Assembly (NCBI RefSeq): GCF_003194605.1
Contig: NZ_QHKY01000001.1
Coordinates: 558,001-622,000, forward strand
DNA from: Nocardioides gilvus
GTDB lineage: Bacteria; Actinomycetota; Actinomycetes; Propionibacteriales; Nocardioidaceae
Direction: 5' to 3'
Length of the DNA: 64,000 nucleotides
Below are positions 33,603 through 43,103 of the stretch, one piece after another. The translations under genes were made by a program, and so were the position numbers. The notes beneath the pieces were generated by a model that did no database searches, was not told the origin of the DNA, and saw only the letters and a list, made by a program, of their open reading frames with translations. Each line of letters starts with the position of its first letter. Position 1 is the first letter of the stretch.

Positions 33603-34979
33603 TCAGCCGACCTCGGAGCCCAACTTCACCGACAGCCGCTGCTCCTCACCGTCGCGCTCGATGGTGAGTTCGATGACGTCACCCGGCTGGTACGTCCGGA
33701 TCTGGACGATGAGCGTGACACCGTCGGTGACCCGGTTGTCGTCCAGGGCGATCACCCGGTCGCCGTTGCGCAGCCCAGCCGCCTGGGCGGGAGAGCCCTG
33801 CGTCACGTCATCGATCACGGCACCGGCGAGTTCGTTCTGCTCCGAGGTGCTCACCCGGGCACCGATCACCGGGTAACGAGCCTCGCCCGTACGCAGGATC
33901 TGGTCAGCGGTCACCTTGACCTGCTCGATCGGGATCGCGAAGCCGACGCCGATGTTGCCTGCTTCCTGCATCAGTCCGCCCGTCGTGGCGATTGCGGAGT
34001 TGACCCCGACCACCTGCCCCGCGATGTTGACCAACGGCCCGCCCGAGTTGCCGGGGTTGATCGCGGCGTCCGTCTGCACGGCGTTGATGAACGACGACTC
34101 GTCACGACTTGATCCCGTGGTGACGGGACGGTTCAGGGCACTCACGATGCCCGCGGTCACGGTCTGGCTCAGGCCCAGTGGGGCTCCGAACGCGATCACC
34201 TGGTCCCCGACGAGGAGCTCCTCGGACGCCCCGAGGCTGGCCGGTGCGAGCTCCCGGACCCCGTCGACCTGGAGCACCGCGAGGTCGTAGACGGCGCTGC
34301 GACCGACGATCTCGGCTGCGTGGATGCGGCCCTGGTAGTCGACCACCCGGATCTCGCCGCCGGCGGCTGCAGCCGTCACCACGTGGTTGTTGGTCACGAC
34401 GTGGCCAGCGCTGTCCAGGATGAACCCTGAGCCCGTGCCGTTGGCCTGGCCACTGGTGGCGAGGATCTGCACGGTGCTGGGCAGCAGTTCACCTGCCACG
34501 GCGGAGACGGAGGTGTTCCCCTCCTCGAGCGGGGGCGCGGTCCGCACCCCGGACTTCTGCAGACCCAACGACGGTCCCCCGAACTCCTCGTGCAGGGTGG
34601 CACCGAGCGCGCCACCGATGAGTCCGACCACCAACGCCAGCGCTGCCAGGGCCGGCCAGGTCCAACCGGGCACCCCACGCCGGCCGGGCCGGGCCACCGG
34701 GGCGAGCGGGGCTGGCGGGGCGAGCGGGGCGAGCGGGGCTGGCGGGGCGAGCGGGGCTGGCGGGGCGAGCGGGGCTGGCGCCGGCGGGACCTCGCTCCCC
34801 GGGGTCATGGCTTCAGCGGGGGTGGGTGCCTGGTACGTCGGAGTCGGCGCCTCGTGCATCGGCGCCGGTGCCTCGTACGTCGGGGGTGTCGCCCCCGAAG
34901 TCGGAGTCGGCGCAGCCGGGGACTCGGGGTGCTGGGGGTCCTGCGGCGGGTGCGGGGGGCGCGTTGAGTCGTCGGTCAC
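33603..34979 (-). CDS. htrA: HtrA-type serine protease with PDZ domain
   Basis: The 458-aa protein has a long Pro/Ala-rich cytoplasmic N-terminus (with repeats of LAPPAP encoded by a tandem GGGGCGAGC-type DNA repeat near 34690-34790), one membrane helix (WPALAALALVVGLIGGALG), a trypsin-like domain and a PDZ domain (AAGLRNGDRVIALDDNRV). The catalytic triad is His199 (TNNHVV), Asp232 (YDLAVL) and Ser312 (NPGNSGGPL). It acts outside the membrane against misfolded proteins. It overlaps rseA (ATGA), so sigE-rseA-htrA form one unit as in M. tuberculosis. Confidence 0.93.
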   Translation of the reverse strand: MTDDSTRPPHPPQDPQHPESPAAPTPTSGATPPTYEAPAPMHEAPTPTYQAPTPAEAMTPGSEVPPAPAPLAPPAPLAPPAPLAPLAPPAPLAPVARPGRRGVPGWTWPALAALALVVGLIGGALGATLHEEFGGPSLGLQKSGVRTAPPLEEGNTSVSAVAGELLPSTVQILATSGQANGTGSGFILDSAGHVVTNNHVVTAAAAGGEIRVVDYQGRIHAAEIVGRSAVYDLAVLQVDGVRELAPASLGASEELLVGDQVIAFGAPLGLSQTVTAGIVSALNRPVTTGSSRDESSFINAVQTDAAINPGNSGGPLVNIAGQVVGVNSAIATTGGLMQEAGNIGVGFAIPIEQVKVTADQILRTGEARYPVIGARVSTSEQNELAGAVIDDVTQGSPAQAAGLRNGDRVIALDDNRVTDGVTLIVQIRTYQPGDVIELTIERDGEEQRLSVKLGSEVG

Positions 34980-35500
34980 GGAGCAATCTTCTCCCGAACG
35001 ACGCTCAGTCGCACGGAAGTGGTCGCCGAAGGTGTCGACGAGGGAACCGAGGGCGCGACCGGGACCGGCCGGGTGTCCGCCGAGGCCGAGGGGGGCACGA
35101 TGCTGGTCACCGGCCCGCGACGGTCCATCTGCGGGGCGTTGGCCGGAGCAGCACCCAGCGCGATCACGCCCACCACGGCCATCCCCAGGGCACTGCCGCT
35201 CAGGGCAACGAGGTGGCGCGTCCGCAGGGCTGGCTGTGACGCCGCGGTCTCACCGACCGGGAGACCCATCGGCACGCCGGCCGCGAAGGAAGGACTCAAC
35301 AGGCTCTCGCGCAACGAGTGCGACGAGGCCGAGTGGTCATGGCTCAACTGGGCGAGTCGGGTCTTGACCCATCCCTCACGCTCGACCGCGTCACGGCACG
35401 GGTGGCACAGGTGCACGTGCTCCCACGCCCGCTCCTCGTCGGCCTGGGGCAGGCGTCCGTCCAGGAGTGCGCTGACCCGGGACCCGAGGTGCCCGATCAC
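34976..35500 (-). CDS. rseA: anti-sigma factor with zinc-finger (RseA-like)
   Basis: The 174-aa protein starts with [38 protein letters not shown], the HxxxCxxC zinc motif (His28, Cys32, Cys35) of the anti-sigma zf-HC2 family. A predicted membrane segment follows (about residues 93-113, [22 protein letters not shown]) and a Pro/Ser-rich extracytoplasmic tail. It would hold SigE inactive and release it under envelope stress. The start overlaps the sigE stop (ATGA) and its stop overlaps htrA. Confidence 0.9.
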   Translation of the reverse strand: MIGHLGSRVSALLDGRLPQADEERAWEHVHLCHPCRDAVEREGWVKTRLAQLSHDHSASSHSLRESLLSPSFAAGVPMGLPVGETAASQPALRTRHLVALSGSALGMAVVGVIALGAAPANAPQMDRRGPVTSIVPPSASADTRPVPVAPSVPSSTPSATTSVRLSVVREKIAP

Positions 35501-36087
35501 GAGGCACCTCCCAGCACCCGGATCGGTTCCGTGGAGGGGCCTGAATACCGCTCCCGTCCGCCGGCCGGGGCGCGGTGGGCCAGCGCCGTGCGCAGCATCG
35601 CTCGGCCTCGGTGGATGCGCGAGCGCACCGTGCCGAGCTTGGCGTCCATGATGGCGGCGATCTCCTCGTACGAGAGACCCTCGACGTCACAGAGCACGAC
35701 GGCCGCGCGGAAGTCGGGCGGGAGCGTGGCCAGCGCTCGTTCGATGTCGTCGTCGAAGCTCTGCTCGGCGATCTCGATGTCCGGCGTGGGGCCCTTGCTG
35801 CTGAGCCGGCTGGCCCGCTCGTCGGAGAGCGCGTCGAACCGGATCCGCTGCTTGCGACGGGCCTGGTCGAGGAAGATGTTGGTGGTGATGCGGTGCAGCC
35901 AGCCGTCGAAGGTGCCGGGCGTGTAGGTGTCGAGCTTGCGGAAGACCCGGACGAAGACCTCCTGCGTGAGGTCCTCGGCATCGTGCCGGTTGCCGGTCAG
36001 TCGGTAGGCGAGCCGGAAGACCCGGTCGGAGTGCTGCGTGACGACCTCGTCCCACGTGGGGACGGCGTCCAGGGGCTGCGGCTCCAT
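35497..36087 (-). CDS. sigE: ECF sigma factor SigE
   Basis: ATG 36087 follows GGAGGA five bases upstream. The 196-aa protein has sigma-70 region 2 ([41 protein letters not shown], with [22 protein letters not shown]) and region 4 ([49 protein letters not shown]). It resembles SigE of M. tuberculosis, and the neighbours (anti-sigma, htrA, divergent O-methyltransferase) match that locus. It controls extracytoplasmic stress genes. The longer upstream frame to 36372 is not part of the protein. Confidence 0.93.
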   Translation of the reverse strand: MEPQPLDAVPTWDEVVTQHSDRVFRLAYRLTGNRHDAEDLTQEVFVRVFRKLDTYTPGTFDGWLHRITTNIFLDQARRKQRIRFDALSDERASRLSSKGPTPDIEIAEQSFDDDIERALATLPPDFRAAVVLCDVEGLSYEEIAAIMDAKLGTVRSRIHRGRAMLRTALAHRAPAGGRERYSGPSTEPIRVLGGAS

Positions 36088-36355
36088 GGCTTCCTCCGGT
36101 TGACGCGGGCGATGCGGAAGTCCGAACAAGACTCGTACTCCTGGTGCTCGGGCCACTGAGGCTATGACGACGGACTGAGAGGAACCTGTGAGGCGATGAA
36201 GAAGTGCCTCACAGTCACAACGAGTCGCCACGAGCCTGTGTTCCCGCTGCTGGGACTCTCTCGTTGACGATAGAGTTCCGCAGGCAGGCCGTGCCCGCGG
36301 CGACCACGCGCTCCACCCGGCCCCTGAGGGGGCCGACCCGACCCAGGAGGTCATC

Positions 36356-37006
36356 ATCACCGCTCCGATCAAGCCTTCGAGCTGGAACTACGCCGAGCAG
36401 TTCGTGACCGAGGACGAGGTGCTCCTCGCCGCCCGGGCGCGCGCCGACGAGGTCGGGGTCTCCCCGATCAGCTCCGGGGTCGGCGCAACGCTGCGCTTCC
36501 TGGCTGCGGTGCTGGAGGCTCGTACGGTCGTGGAGATCGGGACCGGGACCGGCGTCTCCGGGCTCTGGATGCTGCGCGGCATGCGCCCCGACGGCGTCCT
36601 GACCACGGTCGACATCGAGGCCGAGCACCAGCGGCTGGCCAAGGAGACCTTCGCCGAGGCCGGCATCCCCTCGCAGCGGGCCCGCACCATCTCCGGCTCG
36701 GCGCTGGACGTGCTCCCCCGCCTGACCGACGGTCACTACGACCTCGTCTTCGTCGACGGCGACAAGCGCGAGTACTCCGCCTACCTGGCCGAGGCGCTGC
36801 GCCTGCTGCGCCCCGGCGGCGTGGTGGCCTTCGACAACGCCCTGTGGCACGACCGGGTCGCCGACCCGTCGCAGCGGGACTCCGAGACGTTGGCCATCCG
36901 CGAGCTCAGTCGACTGATCTCCGAGCACGACTCGCTGGTGCCGGTCCTGCTGCCCGTCGGTGACGGTCTGCTGGTGGCCAAGAAGGAGTGGGCCGGAGAA
37001 GTGTGA
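36356..37006 (+). CDS. O-methyltransferase family protein (Rv1220c-type), probable ATC start
   Basis: The SAM-binding core [40 protein letters not shown] and [38 protein letters not shown] is clear. AGGAGG at 36345-36350 sits five bases before ATC 36356, and in-frame codons from there ([20 protein letters not shown]) read like the start of related proteins, whereas the next ATG/GTG-type start (GTG 36404) drops that block. A 216-aa protein with a rare ATC start is therefore proposed. It is divergent from sigE, as Rv1220c is in M. tuberculosis. Confidence 0.85.
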   Translation: MTAPIKPSSWNYAEQFVTEDEVLLAARARADEVGVSPISSGVGATLRFLAAVLEARTVVEIGTGTGVSGLWMLRGMRPDGVLTTVDIEAEHQRLAKETFAEAGIPSQRARTISGSALDVLPRLTDGHYDLVFVDGDKREYSAYLAEALRLLRPGGVVAFDNALWHDRVADPSQRDSETLAIRELSRLISEHDSLVPVLLPVGDGLLVAKKEWAGEV

Positions 37007-37037
37007 CCGGAGAGGTCTGACCTGCGACGTACGCCGG

Positions 37038-37376
37038 TCAGCCGCGCGCGGTCGCTTCGAACCCTTCCCAGCCCTCGGCGATCGCGACGACCTCGAACGG
37101 TTCGACGAGGTCGGGCGGTGACCCCACGATCTCGGAGACCGGCGAGGTCGCTGCTCCGGCGCGGAAGGTCGACTCGAACTCGCTGCGCGCCTCGTCACTG
37201 AGGAAGACGTACGTGCCCTCGAACCATTCGCCCTCGCGCATGCGCCAGGTCTTGAACCGCAGCCCCTGCATGCCGGTGAAACGCGGGAACGAGGCCTCCG
37301 CGACGTAGTCGCGCAACAGTTGGGCTGCGTCCTGAGGAGCGTCCGTGAGGGACCACCGGACGGTGAGGCCCTTCAT
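37038..37376 (-). CDS. YdhR-like small monooxygenase-fold protein
   Basis: ATG 37376 overlaps the pepA stop (ATGA) and gives a 112-aa protein: MKGLTVRWSLTDAPQDAAQLLRDYVAEASFPRFTGMQGLRFKTWRMREGEWFEGTYVFLS. The length and the pattern match the dimeric alpha/beta-barrel YdhR family (PF08803), whose role is uncertain. It is translated with the leucyl aminopeptidase upstream. Confidence 0.75.
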   Translation of the reverse strand: MKGLTVRWSLTDAPQDAAQLLRDYVAEASFPRFTGMQGLRFKTWRMREGEWFEGTYVFLSDEARSEFESTFRAGAATSPVSEIVGSPPDLVEPFEVVAIAEGWEGFEATARG

Positions 37377-38923
37377 CGCGCACCCACCGCGGCCAAGGGC
37401 TCGGCCTGACCGAGCCAGTCCAGCAGCAGTCGCGGGCCGAATCCGGTCGGCCCCTCGGTCCACTCGTGCCGGTCGGAGGTCGAGTCGCCCACCGACGCGA
37501 TGTCGAGGTGGGCCCAGGGCAGGCCTCCGGTGAAGTGCTGCAGGAAGAGCGCCGCAGTGATGGCGCCGGGGCCCCCCGCAGCATTGTCGGCGTCGGCCAC
37601 CTTCGACTCGAGCTTCTCCTCGTAGTCCGCAGCCAGGGGCATCCGCCAGAGCGGCTCGCCGGCGGCGTCTCCGCACTCGAGGAGCCGCTGGGCGAGGACC
37701 TCGTCGTTGGCGAACAGGCCACCGGTCTGGAGCCCGAGAGCGACCTTCATCGCGCCGGTGAGCGTGGCGACGTCGACCAGGACGTCCGGCTCGAGCTCGG
37801 CGACGGCGTAGGCCATCGCGTCGGCCAGCACGAGACGTCCCTCCGCGTCGGTGTTGTTGACCTCCGAGGTCCGTCCACCGAAGTGGGTGATCACGTCGCC
37901 CGGACGCAGGGCGTCGCCGCCGACCGCGTTCTCGGCGGCAGCGACCAGACCGGTCACCCGTACGCGGCAGCCGACGTCCGCGAGTGCCGCCATGGTGGCC
38001 AGCACCACCGCTCCACCGGTCATGTCGCGCTTCATGGTGGCCATGCCCTGCGCGGGCTTGATACTCAGGCCTCCGGAGTCGAACGTGATGCCCTTGCCCA
38101 CCAGCACCACGTGGCGCAGGTCCGACCCGTGCTCGGCCGACGGCTCGTACGAGACCTGGATCAGCCGGGGCGGGGTGGCCGAGGCCCGACCGACGCCCAG
38201 GATCCCGCCGAACCCCTGCTCGGCCAGTTCCTTCTCGTCCCACACCCGGACCGCGAGGCCGGCCGGGGCAGCCATCTCGACGGCCTGGTCGGCGAGCCAG
38301 GCGGGGTTCTTCAAGTTGGACGGCACGGTCGCGAGCAGTCGCGAACGCCAACCGGCTCCACCCAGCGCGAGCGCGAGACGCAGCTCGTCGCGGTGAGTGG
38401 GTGACTCGTCGAGCCCCGCGAGCACGACCCGGGGAACCGGGCGCGCCTTCGCGCCCTCGGAGCGCCAGTGGAACTCGAAGGAGCCCAGCATGGTGCCGAT
38501 GACGAAGGCGCGGAACTCAGCAGGCGGCGCGATGGAGGCGATCGAGGTCGCGACGCTGGCGCGGTCCTTGACCGCTCGGGCCAACGCCGCTCCTGCCCGT
38601 CGGAAGGAAGTGCTGGACAGGTCGCCCACGCCCACCAGGAGCACCAGTCGCCACTCGCCCACCAGCACGGGAACGCGAGTGATCTCGCCCGCCCTGCCCG
38701 TGGCCGCCATGCCTTCGAGCACACCGAGGAGATCCACGCCCAGCGCTTCGGACGCCTCGTCGGCACCCGGCCCGAGCACGACTGAACCCCCGTCGGTCTC
38801 GGCCGGGAGGACAGGGAGGGCCAAGCACTCCACACCGCCCAGCTCGTGGGGCGCGAGAGAACTCAGCGCGAATTCAGGAGGTGAGACCTGAGCGGGCATC
38901 GACACCGGATTGCTCGCGGTCAC
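37373..38923 (-). CDS. pepA: leucyl aminopeptidase (M17)
   Basis: The 516-aa protein has an N-terminal macro-like domain and the C-terminal M17 catalytic domain with VVLVGKGITFDSGGLSIKPAQGMATMKRDMTGGAVVLATM (first metal Lys/Asp site) and the signature NTDAEGRLVLADAM. It is a metal-dependent cytoplasmic peptidase removing N-terminal residues, usually a hexamer. The GTG at 38923 lies two bases after the DUF3117 stop; an ATG at 38899 is an alternative. Confidence 0.95.
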   Translation of the reverse strand: MTASNPVSMPAQVSPPEFALSSLAPHELGGVECLALPVLPAETDGGSVVLGPGADEASEALGVDLLGVLEGMAATGRAGEITRVPVLVGEWRLVLLVGVGDLSSTSFRRAGAALARAVKDRASVATSIASIAPPAEFRAFVIGTMLGSFEFHWRSEGAKARPVPRVVLAGLDESPTHRDELRLALALGGAGWRSRLLATVPSNLKNPAWLADQAVEMAAPAGLAVRVWDEKELAEQGFGGILGVGRASATPPRLIQVSYEPSAEHGSDLRHVVLVGKGITFDSGGLSIKPAQGMATMKRDMTGGAVVLATMAALADVGCRVRVTGLVAAAENAVGGDALRPGDVITHFGGRTSEVNNTDAEGRLVLADAMAYAVAELEPDVLVDVATLTGAMKVALGLQTGGLFANDEVLAQRLLECGDAAGEPLWRMPLAADYEEKLESKVADADNAAGGPGAITAALFLQHFTGGLPWAHLDIASVGDSTSDRHEWTEGPTGFGPRLLLDWLGQAEPLAAVGAR

Positions 38924-38925
38924 GA

Positions 38926-39093
38926 TCAGCCGACGACGTCCTTGAGGGCGTCGCCCAGGGCAACGGCTTCATCGGCCTTGAGCTCCACCACGAGCCGACC
39001 TCCACCCTCCAGAGGGACGCGCATCACGATGCCGCGACCTTCCTTGGTGACCTCCAACGGTCCGTCGCCAGTCCTCGGCTTCATGGCCGCCAT
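38926..39093 (-). CDS. DUF3117 family protein
   Basis: The 55-aa protein (MAAMKPRTGDGPLEVTKEGRG, ending LKADEAVALGDALKDVVG) is a near-textbook DUF3117. The M. tuberculosis member (Rv1211) has been described as calmodulin-like. The tiny gene is upstream of pepA in the same orientation and ends two bases before it, so it may be translationally coupled. Confidence 0.92.
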   Translation of the reverse strand: MAAMKPRTGDGPLEVTKEGRGIVMRVPLEGGGRLVVELKADEAVALGDALKDVVG

Positions 39094-39236
39094 GAGCGCA
39101 CCTCTGCTTCCTGTGGTTGCGCGACCGGGTGGTCGCAGGGAAATGCCGTGGCCTCCATTATCCCCCATACGGGGAGTGACTCGCACCACAGGGCCAGAAC
39201 CCGCACTCGCGCGCACACACGCGAGCCCGTGAGGAC

Positions 39237-39659
39237 TCAGACGACCCCGGTGGCAAACGCCCACGTGAAGACGAGGACACCGAGCAACAGTCCGATGTGC
39301 GCCAAGAGGGAGAGTCCCGGACCCTCGGCCCATTCGTCCTCCCCGACGACGTCGGCGTGGCGCCCGTGCGAGGGGAGCCAGCGCAGGAGCAGGGCAAGGC
39401 CCGCGAAGGCAGTGACCCACCACAGCAGGAGGGCGACGATTCCCACCACCGGACCGCCCAGGAAGGACGACTTGGGCATCACGAGGAAGACCGCCCACAC
39501 CAGGACGGCCAGGGCGCCCACCGCGGTGTGGACGTTGAGGATCGTACGGCTCACGGTCTTGCTGCTGCTGGAGTCCTCCGCGCCCAGTCGCTTGCGCGTG
39601 AGCGCGACGACAACCAGACCGAGCAGGCTCAGGACCCAGACGATGATTTGAGGAGACAC
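39237..39659 (-). CDS. hypothetical membrane protein
   Basis: The 140-aa protein has four predicted membrane segments (IIVWVLSLLGLVVVAL; LNVHTAVGALAVLVWAVFLVM; VVGIVALLLWWVTAFAGLALLLRW; LLAHIGLLLGVLVFTWAFATG) and a short acidic loop (HADVVGEDEWAEG). The pattern NVHTAVG...LLLHIGL resembles DUF420/cytochrome b-like small membrane proteins but no haem ligand set is convincing. It lies between DUF3117 and the DivIVA-like gene. No function is assigned. Confidence 0.7.
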   Translation of the reverse strand: MSPQIIVWVLSLLGLVVVALTRKRLGAEDSSSSKTVSRTILNVHTAVGALAVLVWAVFLVMPKSSFLGGPVVGIVALLLWWVTAFAGLALLLRWLPSHGRHADVVGEDEWAEGPGLSLLAHIGLLLGVLVFTWAFATGVV

Positions 39660-39714
39660 AGCCCTGAGTCTGCACCAGAGCCCACCGGGAGCGCCACGAA
39701 CTCGGTCTGTCGCC

Positions 39715-39987
39715 TCAGTCTGCGCTCGGTTGGCCCTGAACTTCGTCGGCCTGTTCCAGTTGCTCGGCCACCCGGTCGAGCAGGGCGTCGACCTCGTCCA
39801 TCCGGTACCCCCGGAACGCGAGGCCGAAGCGGACCGTACGCAGGTCCTGGGCCCGGACCGGTCCCCCGCCGGATTCCGTCCGACCGAGCCGGGTCTCCGC
39901 GTCGGGCAGGTGCCCGAAGCGTCCAGCGGCGACCGCAGCCACCACTCCCAGCACCAGCACGCCCAGGATCACCGCGAGCCACATCAT
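39715..39987 (-). CDS. DivIVA-domain membrane protein
   Basis: The 90-aa protein has an N-terminal membrane helix (WLAVILGVLVLGVVAAVAAGRFG) and a C-terminal DivIVA-like motif RTVRFGLAFRGYRMDEVDALLDRVAEQLEQA. The FRGYRMDEVDALLDRV consensus is typical of small actinobacterial proteins next to TIGR00730/LOG and DUF3117 genes, for example in the M. tuberculosis Rv1209-Rv1211 area. It may bind curved membrane. The start has a GGGGGAG site. Confidence 0.8.
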   Translation of the reverse strand: MMWLAVILGVLVLGVVAAVAAGRFGHLPDAETRLGRTESGGGPVRAQDLRTVRFGLAFRGYRMDEVDALLDRVAEQLEQADEVQGQPSAD

Positions 39988-40000
39988 CGTCTGCTCCCCC

Positions 40001-40762
40001 TCAGTCCCACTGGCCGCGCCGCCGTGGTGGCGAGGCGATCCGGTCCTCGCGGGAGGCCACCATCACGGCCACGGCCTCCTCGACGTCGTCGGTGATGGTC
40101 AGCAGGTCGAGGTCCGACTGCTTGATCATGCCGCGCGAGAGCACAGTGTCCCGGAGCCAGTCGACCATGCCCGACCAGTAGTCGACCCCGAGCAGCACGA
40201 TGGGGAAGGAGGTCACGGTCCCGGTCTGGACGAGGGTCATCGCCTCGAAGAGCTCGTCGAGCGTGCCCACCCCACCGGGCAGCACCACGAAGCCCTGGGA
40301 GTACTTCACGAACATCGTCTTGCGGGCGAAGAAGTAACGGAAGTTGAGACCCTTGTCGACCCAGGAGTTGAGGCCCGCTTCGAAGGGCAGCTCGATCCCC
40401 AGACCGACGCTCACCCCGCCGGATTCACTGGCTCCCTTGTTGGCCGCCTCCATGGCTCCGGGGCCGCCACCCGTGATGACGGCAAAGCCGGCCTCGACGA
40501 GGCCGCGGGCCACCCGCTCCCCCATTGCGTAGTCGGGGTGATCGGCAGGCGTGCGGGCAGACCCGAAGACCGAGATCGCCGCGCCGAGGTCGGCCAGTGC
40601 GCCGAAGCCCTCGATGAACTCCGCCTGGATCCGCATCACGCGCCACGGGTCCGTGTGCACCCAGTCGGAGGGGCCACGGGAGTCGAGCAGACGCTGGTCG
40701 TGCGTCTCCTCGTTGATCTGACCGCGGCGCAGCCGCACCGGCCCCTGGAACTGGTCCCTCAT
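40001..40762 (-). CDS. LOG-family (TIGR00730) protein
   Basis: The 253-aa protein shows the Rossmann-like LOG fold: ISVFGSARTPADHPDYA, AVITGGGPGAMEAANKGA and the signature VVLPGGVGTLDELFEAMTLVQTG (PGGxGTxxE). In plants and several bacteria LOG proteins hydrolyse cytokinin riboside monophosphates; the substrate of this bacterial subgroup is uncertain. The ATG at 40762 overlaps the dapE stop (ATGA). Its 3' end is 13 bases from the DivIVA-like gene. Confidence 0.9.
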   Translation of the reverse strand: MRDQFQGPVRLRRGQINEETHDQRLLDSRGPSDWVHTDPWRVMRIQAEFIEGFGALADLGAAISVFGSARTPADHPDYAMGERVARGLVEAGFAVITGGGPGAMEAANKGASESGGVSVGLGIELPFEAGLNSWVDKGLNFRYFFARKTMFVKYSQGFVVLPGGVGTLDELFEAMTLVQTGTVTSFPIVLLGVDYWSGMVDWLRDTVLSRGMIKQSDLDLLTITDDVEEAVAVMVASREDRIASPPRRRGQWD

Positions 40763-41871
40763 CTCGACTCTCCTGTCTGCTGGGTCGCAGGCGTCGGCCC
40801 GGTCAACCACGTCCGCAGTCCGTCCTCGCACGCGATGATGTCGGCCACCGGCACGTGCTCGTCCTTCTTGTGGGCGAAGAGCGGGTCGCCGGGACCATAG
40901 TTGACCGCGGGGATGCCGAGTGCCGAGAACCGCGCCACGTCGGTCCAACCGAACTTCGGGTGGACCTCCCTGCCCACCGCCTCCACGAACGCCTTCGCGG
41001 CCGGTCGGTCCAACCCGGGCAGGGCACCGGGGGCAGAGTCGGTGACGCGGACGTCGAAGCCGGCGAAGAACTCGCGGACGTACGCCTCAGCTTCCTGCTC
41101 CGAGCGGTCGGGGGCGAAACGGAAGTTGACCTCCACGACGCATTCGTCGGGCACCACGTTGCCCGAGACCCCGCCGTTGATCCCGACCGCGTTGAGCCCT
41201 TCGTGGTACTCGAGTCCGTCGATCACCGGACGTCGCGCCTCGTAGGCCGCGAGACGGTTGAGGATCTCCCCGGCGCCGTGGATCGCGTTCACCCCGCGCC
41301 AACTGCGTGCCGAGTGGGCGCGTTCGCCGAACGTACGGACCTCGACCCGAAGGGTGCCCTGGCAGCCTGCCTCGACGCCCGCGTTGGAGGGCTCCATCAG
41401 GATGGCGAAGTCGGCAGCCAGCAGGTCGGGATCGCTCTCCGCGAGCAGGCGCAGGCCGTTGAACTCGGAGGCGACCTCCTCCGCGTCGTACAGGATGAAC
41501 GTGAGGTCGCGGTTGGGCTCAGTCAGGGTCGCGGCGATCTTGAGGATGACGGCGTCGCCGCTCTTCATGTCACACGTGCCGAGCCCGTGCAGGAGGTCAC
41601 CGTCACGCCGGGCCGGGAGGTTGTCGTTGAGCGGCACGGTGTCGAGGTGACCGGCCAGGACGACCCGCTCGTCGCGCCCCAGGTGCGTACGGGCGACGAG
41701 GGTGTGGCCGCGGCGGGTGACCTCGAGGTGGTCCAGGGTCCGCAACGCCCGCTCCACGGCGTCGGTGATCTCCTGCTCCTGGTGGCTCACCGAGAAGATG
41801 TTCACCAGCTGCTCGGTCAGGGTGACGACGTCCGCCGCCAGGTCCACGCTCGCGATCTGGGACTCAGTCAT
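40759..41871 (-). CDS. dapE: succinyl-diaminopimelate desuccinylase
   Basis: The 370-aa M20 peptidase-family protein has VVLAGHLDTVPLND (metal His and Asp), GLGTCDMKSG (metal Asp), LYDAEEVASEFNGL (catalytic/metal Glu pair), and EPSNAGVEAGCQG. It removes succinate from N-succinyl-LL-DAP in lysine/DAP synthesis. The ATG at 41871 starts MTESQIASVD; a second ATG at 41883 is possible. It overlaps the LOG-family gene. dapD and dapC lie about 8-11 kb to the right. Confidence 0.94.
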   Translation of the reverse strand: MTESQIASVDLAADVVTLTEQLVNIFSVSHQEQEITDAVERALRTLDHLEVTRRGHTLVARTHLGRDERVVLAGHLDTVPLNDNLPARRDGDLLHGLGTCDMKSGDAVILKIAATLTEPNRDLTFILYDAEEVASEFNGLRLLAESDPDLLAADFAILMEPSNAGVEAGCQGTLRVEVRTFGERAHSARSWRGVNAIHGAGEILNRLAAYEARRPVIDGLEYHEGLNAVGINGGVSGNVVPDECVVEVNFRFAPDRSEQEAEAYVREFFAGFDVRVTDSAPGALPGLDRPAAKAFVEAVGREVHPKFGWTDVARFSALGIPAVNYGPGDPLFAHKKDEHVPVADIIACEDGLRTWLTGPTPATQQTGESR

Positions 41872-41900
41872 GCCTCCATCCAATCATCCGGGCCCGCGGA

Positions 41901-43103
41901 TCAAGGGCGCAGGCGCGCCAGCCCGCGACGTCGTCGGTTGCGACGCAGGGCTGCGATCAGGTCCGGCTCCACCGATCCGTAGCCGGTGCCGCTCCAGGCC
42001 CCGATGTCGAGTCGGTAGTAGTGCACGGTGGAATCGCCCTGGATGAAGTCCAGGACGTCGTCAGGCTCTCGACCCGCACGCACCTGGGTGGCGCACGCCG
42101 CGCAGGCGGGCACCGAGACGGACCGCTCCTCATGCTTCCAGGTGACCCGCTCCGTCCGGCCCTCGTGCAGCGGGTTGAAGTAGCAGTTCATCGGAGGCTG
42201 CCACGGCCCCCCGGGCTCGCCGGCCACGGCGCTCGCGCGGGCCGAGTCGCCCCGACGCGCCAGCACCAGGGCTCCCACCACGTCGGCCGGTGAACCGGCG
42301 TGGTCCAGCACCGAGCGGGCCGCGTCGTAGTGGTCCAGCGCCTGCTGCCAGGTGTCCAACGACTCCGGTGCGGGTTGCTGGGCCCCGAGCGCCTCGCCCA
42401 GCGCGAGCACCTCACGGTCGGCCTGCTGCTGGACCTGCCGGTCCTCGGCCGCGCGCACCGAGCGGAGCACCGCCGTGGGCAGCACGAAGGCAGTCTGGGG
42501 ACGCCGGCTCCGGACCCACACGACTCCGGCCGCCACGGCGGCCAGGACAGCGACGCCGACGCCGAGCCATGCCGTGCCGGACAGGCCCTCCACCCAGTCA
42601 CCCAAGCCTTCGAACGGACCGTCGTCGGCAGTCCACGGATAGCGCTCATCGCGGGGGATCTGCTCCCACAGGTCGGGGGCCGACCCGTCGTCGAGCAACT
42701 CCTGGAGCCGCCCCACCGCGTCGACGAGGTCGTCGGGGTGCTCCCTGGTCGCGATGTCTGCGGCATGGGAGGTCTCGGGCTGGTCGCCGAAGGCCGCGAC
42801 GCTCAACTGCGGAAGGGTGTATTCATCGAACCCCACGTAGGTGGCGTCACCGCCGACGCTGTCGTGCAACCAGGCCGACAGGTTGGAGAAGCGGCCCTGG
42901 AAGAGGGGGTCGTCGCGATCGATCTCGACGAGGACCACTTTCATGTCCGCGTGCTCGGCGCCGGCCACGGTCTGCTCGAGGAACGCCTCGTCGCTGGCCG
43001 AGATGTCGTTGGCGCGGGCGAAGGCCGGATCGATCCAGACCCCGTCGCCGCGCATCTCCTCCTCGATCAGCGCGAGCGTCGTGTCATCGATGGAGCCACT
43101 CAT
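41901..43103 (-). CDS. membrane protein with TPM-like N-domain and Cys-rich C-domain (module gene 3)
   Basis: The 400-aa protein from ATG 43103 has an N-terminal TPM-like domain (VWIDPAFARANDISASDEAFLEQTVAGAEHADMKVVLVEIDRD), one membrane segment (AWLGVGVAVLAAVAAGVVWV, about 175-195), then a helical domain (WQQALDHYDAARSVLDHAGSPADVVGALVLARRGD). The Cys motif follows (NCYFNPLHEG, VPACAACATQVRAGREPDDVL) and a tail YRLDIGAWSGTGYGSVEPDLIAAL. The C-terminal part is clearly related to the gene at 43795. It overlaps the preceding gene (ATGA). I recognise no named family; the function is unknown. Confidence 0.8.
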   Translation of the reverse strand: MSGSIDDTTLALIEEEMRGDGVWIDPAFARANDISASDEAFLEQTVAGAEHADMKVVLVEIDRDDPLFQGRFSNLSAWLHDSVGGDATYVGFDEYTLPQLSVAAFGDQPETSHAADIATREHPDDLVDAVGRLQELLDDGSAPDLWEQIPRDERYPWTADDGPFEGLGDWVEGLSGTAWLGVGVAVLAAVAAGVVWVRSRRPQTAFVLPTAVLRSVRAAEDRQVQQQADREVLALGEALGAQQPAPESLDTWQQALDHYDAARSVLDHAGSPADVVGALVLARRGDSARASAVAGEPGGPWQPPMNCYFNPLHEGRTERVTWKHEERSVSVPACAACATQVRAGREPDDVLDFIQGDSTVHYYRLDIGAWSGTGYGSVEPDLIAALRRNRRRRGLARLRP

